The notes under the pieces were generated by a model. The model saw only the letters and a list, made by a program, of their open reading frames with translations, had not been told where the DNA came from and made no database searches. From contig CP092874.1 in assembly GCA_030710605.1 (NCBI GenBank), positions 68,629,011-68,693,010 on the forward strand: a stretch of DNA of 64,000 bases. The letters are read 5' to 3'. The number at the start of each line of letters is the position of its first letter. Position 1 is the stretch's first letter. The translations under genes were made by a program, and so were the position numbers. Shown here one piece after another: positions 1-8,440 of this stretch. Source of the stretch: Cordylochernes scorpioides. Taxonomy: Eukaryota > Arthropoda > Arachnida > Pseudoscorpiones > Chernetidae.

Positions 1-988
1 CTTTTAAATCCTTTTATTTTATATGTATAGATGGCGCGTTATTGCTTTGTGTTGATAAAGGTTATATTAATAAAGATATAGCATATCATATAAAATATGG
101 GGGGCGGTAGCAAATAGGAGCAGTGTACATTTTAATAGGAGGGTATGATCTTATAAATTATTGTGTCTAATGGATCAAATAATAAAGAAAATTTGGATAT
201 ATATGAAATTAAGAGTAGAGTTCCTTTAAAAAATGGTCTGAAAAAGCATATAACTCCAACCGAGATAAAAAGGAAATGGTTACTGAAAGAATTCACCTTC
301 TCAAAGAGAAGCTTCCAATAAGGAAGAAGGACCCAAATAAGAAGATAAATTCGGAAATCTACGAAAGACTGGTCTTATACTATTATTCGACAATGAGGTT
401 TCATTTATTTATATCTACTCGTAAGTGATCCAAGATCCATGTGATTGCAAATGGAGAAAAAAATGCATAAAACCGGCATTTCGTACAACACTTTTTAATA
501 CTGATAACTAGAAATATATTTTATTTATAAACACATCTCTGTCAAATCCCCAGGCTTAGACCCCAATTGAATCTTTTTTTTATATAGTGAAAAATCAGGT
601 AAACCACAGAGACACTAGATGGTTTCTGGAAAGTTTAAGGACTTATGGGATGTTCACATGAGCGAAATATTCAACGAAGAAGCTATATTTACTGTAAACA
701 TCGTGCAGGGATGTAAAACATTAAGGTTACACACATAGAGAAAATATATGAGTTGTACAAACATTTTAAAGTATTTTTATATAATACACCACAATCCTTC
801 TCTTCCAAAAATGAAAACATCCTTTGTACATCGTTCATATATTTCAACCAGTTGCTATTTCTGGCACATAACGTTCATTTCATGCCCAGAGATATTGAGT
901 ATGATTAAAGAAACACTTGTTATTCAAATTAATCATAATGCATTAATTTTATTGTGATTTCTAGAAATTAAATAGAGAGAGAGAAATA
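1..988. other. Unassigned AT-rich sequence with a short coding-like trace
   Basis: No gene is recognised here. On the plus strand about 170-430 reads as two overlapping lysine-rich open frames; the second runs from an ATG at 277 to a stop near 428 and includes the peptide EKLPIRKKDPNKKINSEIYE. Together they look like a short decayed coding fragment, possibly from a mobile element, with a frameshift near 275. The rest, including the open frame at 748-957, shows no motif and is probably non-coding. Confidence 0.3.
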
Positions 989-989
989 T

Positions 990-1310
990 TAAAAATAAAA
1001 AATGGCATCTCCTGACCAAGAGCACATATGCTTTTCAGATGGCAGAGCGTCATCTGGTAGAATAGAAATAACCTAAACATTGATTTAGCCTGTTCCTTTA
1101 TATTTGGCCACACCAATTTTTCGATAAATCAAGAAAAGCCACCCACAAACGCGTTTCGCGCTGTTGGTGCTCATCAGCGTGTAGTAGGCTATATCACTGC
1201 GACCAAAAATATTTTTGGTCGCAGAGGCATCTTGAGAAACTAAGAAATGGGTATTTAAGGAACAAATTTGCGTAAATACGCTTAACACATAAAAAATATG
1301 CAAAATTTAT
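990..1310 (-). repeat. Retrozyme-like repeat copy with variant hammerhead
   Basis: This is a copy of the dispersed family whose hallmarks are a block with GGCATATCCTGACC, a GATGGCGCTCTGCC block, a TGATTTAGCCTGTTCC block and a central hammerhead ribozyme. In minus orientation the ribozyme at 1143-1182 has core CUGAUGA and GAAA. Stem II has an A-C mismatch and stem I starts with a G-U pair, so activity is doubtful. Beyond the ribozyme lie the family's GGTCGCAG and GTAAATACGC blocks. No protein is encoded. Confidence 0.75.
1143..1182 (-). ncRNA. Hammerhead ribozyme motif, weakened copy
   Basis: Reading the minus strand: stem I strand, core CUGAUGA, stem II GCAC/GCGC around loop CAACA, GAAA, a CGCG mini-loop, U16.1 and U17, then the second stem I strand. 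All invariant core residues are present. The mismatch in stem II and the weaker stem I distinguish it from the two perfect copies near 16.4 and 16.8 kb. Whether it cleaves is unknown. Confidence 0.6.
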
Positions 1311-1501
1311 TTACACAAAAAAAGTATCAGAACCTTTTCCAGGTTTAAACATAGCATATATTACATTTATGAAAATTAATACAAAGCTTTTGGGGTGCTT
1401 ATTATGGAAAGACTAATAGTTGACTTGGTATTGTGGTTACCACTGTTGATATACCATCTGCCACATCATGTGTTGTAGCTGACCCAACGTTCAACATTCT
1501 T

Positions 1502-2290
1502 GATATACCGTGTAACAGAGAAGCTCTATCTATGCTTCCTTTCTTTCTGTGGTGAATCTGAATAAGACCGGTGGTCTTAATAAAGCTGTGTGTGTGATAT
1601 ACCGTGTAACACAGAAGCTCTATCAATGCTTCCTTTCTTCCTGTGGTGAATCTGAATAAGACCGGTGGTCTTAATAAAGCTGTGTGTGTGATATACCGTG
1701 TAACACAGAAGCTCTATCAATGCTTCCTTTCTTCCTGTGGTGAATCTGAATAAGACTGGTGGTCTTAATAAAGCTGTGTGTGTGATATACCGTGTAACAC
1801 AGAAGCACTATCAATGCTTCCTTTCTTTCTGTGGTGAATCTGAATAAGACCGGTGGTCTTAATAAAGCTGTGTGTGTGATATACCGTGTAACACAGGAGC
1901 TCCCTCTATGCTTCCTTTCTTTCTGTGGTGAATCTGAATAAGACTGGTGGTCTTAATAAAGCTGTGTGTCTGATATACCGTGTAACACTGGAATTCCTTC
2001 TATGCTTCCTTTCTTCCTGTGGTGAATCTGAATAAGACCGGTGGTCTTAATAAAGCTGTGTGTGTGATATACCGTGTAACACAGGAGCTCCCTCTATGCT
2101 TCCTTTCTTCCTGTGGTGAATCTGAAATAAGACCGGTGGTCTTAATAAAGCTGTGTGTCTGATATACCGTGTAACACTGGAATTCCTTCTATGCTTCCTT
2201 TCTTCATGTGGTGAATCTGAATAAGACCGGTGGTCTTAATAAAGATGTGTGTGTGATATACTGTGTAACTCATCAAGCCACCTGGTAGAC
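1502..2290 (+). repeat. 94-bp minisatellite built from a LINE-like 3' tail
   Basis: About eight head-to-tail copies start at 1502, 1596, 1690, 1784, 1878, 1972, 2066 and 2161. Each unit carries the hairpin AAGACC-GGT-GGTCTT followed by AATAAAGC and a GTGTGTG tract. The same hairpin plus AATAAAG ends single LINE-like tails elsewhere in this window (26585-26655, 30893, 32183), so the unit probably derives from such a tail. Copies differ by a few substitutions and one inserted A. Open frames here are by-products of the repetition. The array is in or just beyond the 3' part of the host gene. Confidence 0.9.
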
Positions 2291-2360
2291 CACCATACAC
2301 GACGTGCCACATCAGTGTATCTTAGTCATCCCATCATCGCGGGCTGTACCATCAACGTAC

Positions 2361-2474
2361 CAAATAGAAACCGGTAACGAAGGCCAAGATGAACTGGACG
2401 AACACCCCCAGAAAGGTGATGCCGATGTAGATACCATTCAGGACTAGCCAGGGGATGAAAAAGCCTCGACGCTT
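2361..2474 (-). CDS. Host membrane-protein gene, exon 5 of those seen (partial gene)
   Basis: An open exon of 114 nt (38 codons) is bounded on the minus strand by a pyrimidine-rich acceptor ending GTGTTACAG at 2475 and by a donor starting GTACGT at 2360. It enters and leaves in phase 0, which fits the phase-0 exit of the exon at 6347-6471. The product begins KRRGFFIPWLVLNG and is followed by a long hydrophobic stretch ending VTGFYL, which is one or two membrane spans. A basic residue cluster followed by an IPWLV span is typical of small arthropod four-span membrane proteins (DUF4728-like). That assignment is tentative. The remaining 3' exon was not found and may lie left of the window. Confidence 0.6.
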
Positions 2475-2712
2475 CTGTAACACAAAGGTGAGATTGAAAG
2501 GAGTCACTAAGATATTTTCTTATCAGAACAGTACATCCAATTTGACTGATTCCTACCTCAAGATACAGATACATTGAAGAACAGTGAAACTCCGTTAAAA
2601 CACTGCAACGCTGTTAATTATTTCAGCTTCCGATACCAAATTACATTTTAAAGTAGAAATATTCCGCTTTCAATTCGTTACAACTCCATTTATAACTTTA
2701 TTTATAAATAAA

Positions 2713-2856
2713 AGAGCGTACCTGGATCTGTAAAGAAAAAATTTTTTTTTGTGATTTACAAGAATATGTAAATAAAGTTTACTGTATAATAAATTGATAA
2801 AGAGGGAGCAAACTCTCGAAATATATATTTTTTTATTTACAGTTCCAGGTACGCTC
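2713..2856. repeat. Short imperfect inverted repeat
   Basis: GAGCGTACCTGGATCTGTAAA at about 2713 is matched by its near reverse complement at about 2835-2856, with an AT-rich centre. It could form a hairpin of about 145 nt. No terminal motif or target duplication was seen, so its class is unknown. Confidence 0.6.
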
Positions 2857-3174
2857 ATTTATATAAACTTATTTGATGGATCGCCTTTAGACTCAATCCA
2901 TTTATAACACCTTCTATATTTGAGCAAATTTCTTTTAAGGTTTCCAGTCAAATAGAGGGAGATTGTCAGATCTGGACAGCCGGTGTTAATGTAAGGGGAA
3001 AAAGATCATCCAATAACAAGTCTGAAAAGAAAGTGACAATGAAGGGATATTTAACCAACAAGCACTTGAAACTATGGAATGTCAAAGATGCTGTTACCTT
3101 TTTCATTAATTTATAGGAATCCAAAGAAATACATTCGAATATCTTTAATTCTACACCCCAATAAACCTCTAATT

Positions 3175-3535
3175 AAAAAGGCATCTATTGGATCAAAATA
3201 TCATTTATTTTACCAAATTTTCAGTTGGCTAAACGCCAACTTTTTTCAAGGTATTATAACATATTAATGTGTGTCAACAACAAACTCAGCGCCACAATGT
3301 CAATAGAATTAAGTTTTAAAAAATACTTCTGCTCATATTCAATTTTTCTCCCCATTGAATATGAGCAAAAATATTTGTAAATTTAATTCCATTGACGTTA
3401 TGTGACGCTGAGTTTGTTGTTGACACACATTAATATGTTATAATACCTTGATAAAGGTTGGCGTTCATCCAACTGAAATATTGGTAAAATGAATAATATT
3501 TTGATCCGAATATATACCTTTTTAATTTAAAAAAT
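3175..3535. repeat. Foldback repeat, class 1, with hammerhead-like hairpin in both arms
   Basis: The two arms of roughly 150 bp are inverted copies of each other around about 3345. Each arm, read outward, has ATACC, TTGAWAA, a GTTGGC/GCCAAC hairpin, then TGAAA, about four bases and GGTAAAAT. A half copy lies at 32946-33105, and a similar hairpin ends the Penelope-like element near 13.2 kb. No coding capacity. It is probably non-autonomous and may be derived from Penelope-like termini. Confidence 0.75.
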
Positions 3536-3571
3536 ATATAAATATGTATATATGAAAATATTATAATAAAA

Positions 3572-3878
3572 GGTCAGGTGTGGATATTAAAAACAAATTA
3601 GGCATATCCTGACCACTAACTTGAGCGTTTTTTTAGATGGCAGAGCGCCATCTAGACGTTCATTTAACCTGTTATTGATATTTGACCTAACCATTTTTTT
3701 TGATAAATCAAGAAAAGTCAACCACGAACGCGTTTGAGGATGCTGGCCCTCGTCAGCGTAATACAGGCTGTACCTCTACGATCAATTTCTGTTCCACTAG
3801 ATGGCGCGTGACATCTAAAAAACGCTCGTGTTTGTGGCTAGGATATGCCTAAATTGTTTTTAATATACATATAGTTAA
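3572..3878. repeat. Retrozyme-like foldback copy with a broken hammerhead
   Basis: The outer arms (GGCATATCCTGACC at left, GGATATGCC at right) are inverted. The centre holds the hammerhead region on the minus strand at about 3722-3761. CUGACGA is retained, but the GAAA box is changed to CAAA and stem II is disrupted, so this copy should not be self-cleaving. The GATGGCAGAGCGCCATC block of the family is present. Confidence 0.7.
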
Positions 3879-3894
3879 ATAATAAAATTTTTAC

Positions 3895-4685
3895 AATTCA
3901 TTTATTTCAATTTAAAGCGCTATGTTCCCCCTAGAGACACTTGCGCTGTAATAAATGTATGCTTCTACATTTGTCTATACATATATTTACAATAATTTTT
4001 GACCGTAATGAATATTCATATAAAATTAACAAGGATAAAGAGAGAAAAATAAAAAATCATCAAATATTTACATCAAATTGTTCAATTATTATTATTATTA
4101 GAAGAGAATAGAAAAAAAATGAGTTTTAAATATTCTAAGAAGACAAATGAAGCTCTTGAATTTTAACGGGAACAGAGAACTGTGTACAAAAGAAAGAAAT
4201 CTCTGGCAATATCTACAATCAACATAATATAAGGGGGTCGGTGGAAGGGTGGTCTAAACCGTTGCTCTAATGTATCAGTAGACGTGTGGGGGACGGTGGA
4301 AGGAAGGTCTAAACCATTGATTTTCGACCACTACCACCCGGGATCGAATCCCGCATTGGTCACTTTTTTTCTAATTGAAAAAAAAATGCTCCAATGGCCG
4401 CCCGATTCTTGCAAAACCCAACCCCACCAGCGAGTGTAAGTAACCAAACGGGGCTCTAGCACATTTGCAAGTGTTAAGTCGAACTGCTTTTCACATATGT
4501 AGACATGGGGTACACTTACAGTAAAAGTAGTCGCTATATACCATGATTACCATGGCCTGTACCACGTGTAATAGGGATAATAATAATTTTAAAAACTCTT
4601 AAATTTGAAAACATAAACAAAAACAACATAATATGAATTATCAGTTTCCTAAAAGATATTTGTTGCTATATAATAATTACAATGA
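3895..4685 (+). repeat. Dispersed repeat copy A, split by a SINE
   Basis: The sequence from the AAAGCGCTATGTTCCCCCTAG block through GAACTGTGTACAAAAGAAAGAA and AAAGATATTTGTTGCTATATAA recurs uninterrupted at 10135-10370. The comparison defines an empty site: copy A has a SINE inserted at its ACATAATATAA position. In copy B the sequence runs straight into a LINE C-terminal fragment, so this may be part of that LINE family. No open frame is recognised. Confidence 0.65.
4231..4624 (+). mobile_element. tRNA-derived SINE with target site duplication
   Basis: The head has the tRNA-like box B GGGATCGAATCCC near 4340, preceded by GTCGGTGGAAGG and TCTAAACC, with a partly duplicated head (GGTGGAAGG appears twice). 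The body includes the CACCAGCGAGTG block. The tail includes a short CATGATTACCATGG palindrome, AGGGATAATAATAA and an A-rich end. The ten bases AACATAATAT flank it at 4221-4230 and 4625-4634, and the empty site exists near 10.3 kb. Relatives are at 26993, 57510, 17115 (minus) and 28428 (minus head). Confidence 0.85.
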
Positions 4686-4721
4686 TATAGGATTTTTCTC
4701 TTGAATGTTAGTTATCATATA

Positions 4722-5081
4722 CTAGCCGAATTGGCGCCGTGGATGTCATTCATTTGAAAACATCCCGCTCCAAACTTTGTGTTTTTTAAAATATAAAAAT
4801 AAAAATGTAAAATTTCACAACGATATTGTACATGTACAATTAGGACAGCTGATATTAGCTCACATCTTCACCGCTAGAGGCGCTGCTTGCGAGCGAAAGG
4901 ACAAATTTGCAACGCAAATTTGGAAATAACTCGAAGAATTATCGGGATAGAGACCTGAAATTTTCACTATAAGTTTTTCCATATTCTACTATTTATACTG
5001 TTATAATTTCAGTCAGATAAGTTACGTAATGTGGACGTGTATAGCCGACAAACATACATACATACACTGACTTTTATATAC
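4722..5081 (-). mobile_element. Non-autonomous Helitron (deleted 3' hairpin)
   Basis: On the minus strand the element ends in TTCGGCTAG followed by T, the CTAG-type Helitron 3' end. It includes the GGAGCGGGATGTTTTC and GACATCCACGGCGCC blocks shared with other Helitron copies here. The GC-rich hairpin normally just before CTAG is missing. The 5' side has the TATATAAAAGTCAGTGTATG sequence shared with the copy at 63422-63790. No Rep/helicase is encoded. Confidence 0.65.
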
Positions 5082-5275
5082 AACGTGTGATCAATAATTT
5101 CCAGGAATGAGACTGAATCACATAAAATATTCAAAATAATGAAATAATTTTATAAGTACCTTATAGATAAAACATTTATCAACACGTAGAAAAAAAATTG
5201 ATCACACAGACGCACGCGCTCACGTTTTTTCGAATTTATAAGCTCGAGTATATCAGAACATTTTCTAACTTCAGT
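5082..5275. other. Short intergenic or intronic stretch, nothing seen
   Basis: AT-rich sequence between a Helitron and a mariner remnant. No open frame, repeat or signal is recognised. Confidence 0.4.
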
Positions 5276-5525
5276 ATGGACTGTATTGAAAAACAGTGAG
5301 TCTGCAGCGAGTTTTGCTTTAAATTAGGGAAAACAGCTTCCGAATCAATTCAAATGTTGAAGCAGGCTTTTAAAGAAGATGTCCTATCACAATCGAGGAC
5401 ATTTGAATAGTTTGCAAGATTTAAAGCTGGCCGAACAAGCGTCAAGGATGGTATACACACTGGAAGACCTTTATCGATAAGAAACCCCTAAAAATGTTAA
5501 TACCTTGAAAGCAATGGTGTCAGAT
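5276..5525 (+). pseudogene. Mariner transposase N-terminal remnant
   Basis: Conceptual translation gives EFCFKLGKTASESIQMLKQA and FARFKAGRTSVKD followed by TGRP. This is the N-terminal helix-turn-helix region of mariner-family transposases. Stop codons interrupt it (after EKQ, after RTFE and in the linker), and no catalytic DD34D region follows. It is a dead 5' fragment. Terminal inverted repeats were not identified. Confidence 0.85.
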
Positions 5526-5582
5526 ATTTCAAATTATTATAAAATTAATTATCAATTAATATTAAAATTTTGTATTTAATTT

Positions 5583-5785
5583 AGGTTAGGTTTAGGCTAG
5601 GTTCAGGTTCGTTTAGGTTAGGTTCAGGTTCGCTTAGGTTAGGTTCAGGGTTGTTTAGGTTAGGTTCAGGTTTGGTTAGTTTAGGTTAGGTTTAGGTTCG
5701 TTTAGGTTAGGTTTAAGTTAGGTTAGGTTCGTTTAGGTTAGGTTCAGGTTTGGTCAGTTTAGATTAGGTTTAGGTTCGTTTATAT
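5583..5785 (+). repeat. Degenerate TTAGG-like tract
   Basis: About 200 bases of TTAGGTTAGG mixed with GGTTCAGG and GTTCGTTTAGG variants. TTAGG is the ancestral arthropod telomere repeat, so this could be an interstitial telomere-like tract. It could equally be a local minisatellite, since the variants form an irregular longer period. Confidence 0.7.
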
Positions 5786-6346
5786 TAATTAATATTAATT
5801 TTGTAATTTTCATTTTTTTTGTATATGCCTATTCATAAATTCAAATATCACCGTTGGCACTGTTGGAATGTATTACGCCAGTATTTCTTTGTTTACGTTA
5901 GCGCTAAAACACAATTTAAAAATTGCCAATATAAAATAATAAAAATAAAAAGTCCTTTATAAATATAAATTAATCACAGGTATTTATATATATAATATTA
6001 AAAATTAAATCTTGTTTAAAAAAAATAATGAACCAATCATCGCCTTTGTTTACATCGGGCGCCACCGTGACGTCACAACCAATAAGAGGCTTAGTCTTAG
6101 ATTGGGCCAAATGTCGAGGGGTCACCCCTTTTATCAAATTATGTTTTTTATATATTCTTTTAGCGCAATTAAAGCTATTTTGATAACTAATTTTATAATA
6201 ATCTTTTCCACGACTGCATACCAAAATCAAGCAACAGCTAATAATTCTATCTAATTCCAAAATACAACAGAAATCTCTTTTTTAAATATAACATATATAC
6301 AGGGATTACGCATAGTTCAGTTTCGCTGTACCAGCCCAGTACTCAC
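5786..6346. other. AT-rich sequence, nothing firm
   Basis: Overlapping open frames on both strands at 5970-6260 are short and have no recognisable motif or codon pattern, so I treat them as chance. A GC-richer block near 6050-6130 (CACCGTGACGTCACAACC) is unexplained. This is intron of the host gene. Confidence 0.4.
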
Positions 6347-6471
6347 ACTTTGAATCCCACTCTGGAGCATGGAGCAGAAGATGACCATCAGCAGTCTTTC
6401 GAGGCAGATGATCACTGGGATGGCGATCAGTCCAGATATCACCGTGGTGGAGGTGTAGCTCGTTCTCGATT
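6347..6471 (-). CDS. Host membrane-protein gene, exon 4 of those seen
   Basis: The 125-nt exon lies on the minus strand between an acceptor (CTATGACAG at 6472) and a donor (GTGAGTACTG at 6346). It is entered with one base carried over from the previous exon, giving a Glu codon, and leaves in phase 0. The product reads SRTSYTSTTVISGLIAIPV and continues through IICLE and a second hydrophobic run, LLMVIFCSMLQSG. That suggests two membrane segments with a short turn. A longer Met-initiated frame at 6306-6518 overlaps it in another phase and has no spliced partners. Family assignment is as for the other exons: tentative four-span membrane protein. Confidence 0.6.
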
Positions 6472-6721
6472 CTGTCATAGATTGTTCCAGTCTTTTTTAC
6501 ACATGGTTGGAGAGACAACGTCTATATAGTAATTCATCTAATGCATTGTTTAAAACTTGAGAAGAAATTGTTGGAGAGTAACTCCGTACAGCTGTTGCGC
6601 CACCTTTCCTACAGGACATCACGTGACCTGGCGGCACACACTGACTGTACCTGTAGTTTAAGTTTTGGTTTCTGCTACTACGCTTGCCTTTTTTTGTTTC
6701 TTTTGTTCTTTGTCATCTTAA

Positions 6722-8037
6722 CCCTTAAGTACTCGCGCGGGGCCTGATAGACCCCAGACACACTTATTTCATTAAATATCTAGAATTCTATAAAACATTT
6801 GGAGATCAAAACTTTAGTAGCTTAATTTTATATGACAATGATTATGCAGACATATTAACTTTATTTTGTTGCCCTATAATAGACAATAAAATGGAGTTGG
6901 GGTCCACTGGACCCCGCGCGAATAATAACGTAACTTTTAATTTTCAAGCATGGTGAAATAGGTAAGCTGCCTTATAGCTCGGCAATACTTTATATCCTTT
7001 ATCTATGACTTCCACTTAGGTTTGTAGGAACAATTAATAAAAATAAAACTGAAATTCCCCCAATTTATTTTTGTTACAAAAGCTACGTTCTCAACTCACT
7101 ATTTCATCTTTGGATTCAAGAAAAGAGAGAGTACACTGATTTAATATGTACCAAAAAATCTAAAGCAGTTATTTTAATTTCAATCATTAACTCTACAAAA
7201 CAGATTCTGAAAATCTGGTGGAAAATCTAAATCAGAGATTATAACTTTTTAAAATAAACAAAATCAGGTGTTGATATAGGTGATCAATTGTGTAAAATTA
7301 CACAGTAAGCAGGGGGACAAGGAGATGGCCATTGTGCCTCTTTTCTGATCTCGTCAATGTTTCAACAAAAGTTATATATAAAAAGGCCAAAAATTTGGAA
7401 AAATTAAAAAGAAAATCGTTTATTGAAGAGATTGAATTTGGGCTAATTGACCCGAACCTACAAAAACGGGAAAAATAAATCTTTTCTGCCAAAAGATATC
7501 AAAAATTTTATATCTACACATGCTTCTACTGATGAGCCACAAGAAAAGTCCTAAAATTCTATAATTAATTGACAAATATGAAGTTCTTTAGTTTCTTCAG
7601 GAATAAAATCAGCAAGGGTCATCATCAGGGAAACAGAAGTGTTGCCAATTTTGTGATCGCTCCAAGACCGAAAATCCAAAATAATATCTGCTGAATGCGC
7701 TAAACACATTTATACTGGACACTCAACAAGACTTTGCAAGAAGTGTGCACTAGAATAATTTATATTTTCATTTATATTTTTGCGGAAATGGTTTGTATAT
7801 ATTGATATTTTAGATTTTTTGCCTTATTACCAATTTCATCAAATAAAAATAATTAATAATGTAAGTTTTAATAATAAATTGATATATTTGTAAACTAGAG
7901 AGTGTATTAATCTGGCTGCAAGCAAAAATTATATCTATATTTTATTTTTCTAAGATTTTATTCATTGTAGAATATTGGGGTCTGCAAGACCTCGCGCGAG
8001 TACTAACGTCAGTAAAATAGGCGCGAGTAACTAAGGG
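6722..8037 (+). mobile_element. piggyBac-like transposon, 1.3 kb, defective
   Basis: The element sits between TTAA at 6718-6721 and TTAA at 8038-8041. Its ends are CCCTTAAGTACTCGCGCG and, inverted, CCCTTAGTTACTCGCGCC. Subterminal GGTCC-type palindromes occur near both ends (6745, 6900, 7980). The uninterrupted LTR at 34.2 kb shows a single TTAA at this position, so the target duplication is confirmed inside the window. Most of the transposase gene is lost; a C-terminal remnant remains at about 7320-7765. Confidence 0.9.
7320..7765 (+). pseudogene. piggyBac transposase C-terminal remnant
   Basis: Plus-strand translation gives RWPLCLFSDLVNVSTKVIYK followed by LKRKSFIEEIEFGLIDPNLQ. This matches the layout of the end of the piggyBac catalytic domain (RWP, ...N...IY, ...R..F...L...LI.P.L). 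Further on, after stops and a frameshift, CQFCDRSKTENPK and then CAKHIYTGHSTRLCKKC recall the Cys-rich C-terminal domain. Catalytic Asp residues lie upstream and are missing, so it cannot be functional. Confidence 0.7.
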
Positions 8038-8282
8038 TTAATCTAATGTTATTGTTAATTAAACAATAATTTATGAGATCTAGCCTCTGATTCTCTTACA
8101 GAAATGTTCAAATGTATGCGTGTAGATAAAGGGTAGAAAATCATTTCAGAAGTATTGTGTAAAATTTCAACCAGTTTCATTTTTGTTGCAATCAGAGATG
8201 GTGAGAAAAAATGTTTCAGAAACTTTAGAACACTCCTCTTATATAGTTTTTATGTTAGAAATCATGAAAAAAAAATAGAAAA

Positions 8283-8440
8283 TTGGTCAGGTGTTGTTAT
8301 TATGGTTGGAAATGGCCAAATATCTTTGGAACAAGCTAAATCAACGTTTAGTTTATATTTGTTCCACTAGATGGCGCTCTGCCATCTTAAATGCTCACAT
8401 GAGCGGTCAGGAACTGCCAATTTTGTTTTTAAAAAAGTTT
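8283..8440 (+). repeat. Retrozyme-like repeat, truncated copy
   Basis: Contains GGTCAGGTGTTG, the AATGGCCAAATATC block, AGCTAAATCAACGTTTAG, TGTTCCACTAGATGGCGCTC and a final GGTCAGGA, all family hallmarks. The hammerhead segment is absent, so this is a deletion derivative. Confidence 0.7.

Larger units (their letters stand above)
6564..8105 (+). mobile_element. Solo LTR interrupted by piggyBac, with GAAAT target duplication
   Basis: The LTR begins TGTTGGAGAGTAAC at 6569 and ends TCTCTTACA at 8100. It is flanked by identical GAAAT at 6564-6568 and 8101-8105. A second, uninterrupted copy is at 34183-34395 (213 bp), which shows that the LTR is only about 215 bp long and that 6722-8037 is inserted into it. 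No internal retroviral-type coding region is present, so it is a solo LTR formed by recombination. Confidence 0.85.

Noticed and set aside
3722..3761. Active hammerhead
   Set aside because: CUGACGA is present, but G12 is lost (CAAA) and stem II is broken, so it is listed only as a decayed copy.
5970..6260. Opposed open frames of 80-96 codons
   Set aside because: Both strands are open over the same AT-rich stretch, without motif or splice context; probably chance.
6306..6518. A 70-codon Met-initiated minus-strand gene
   Set aside because: The overlapping segment in another phase has splice sites, a hydrophobic profile and phase continuity with neighbouring exons, which explains the region better.
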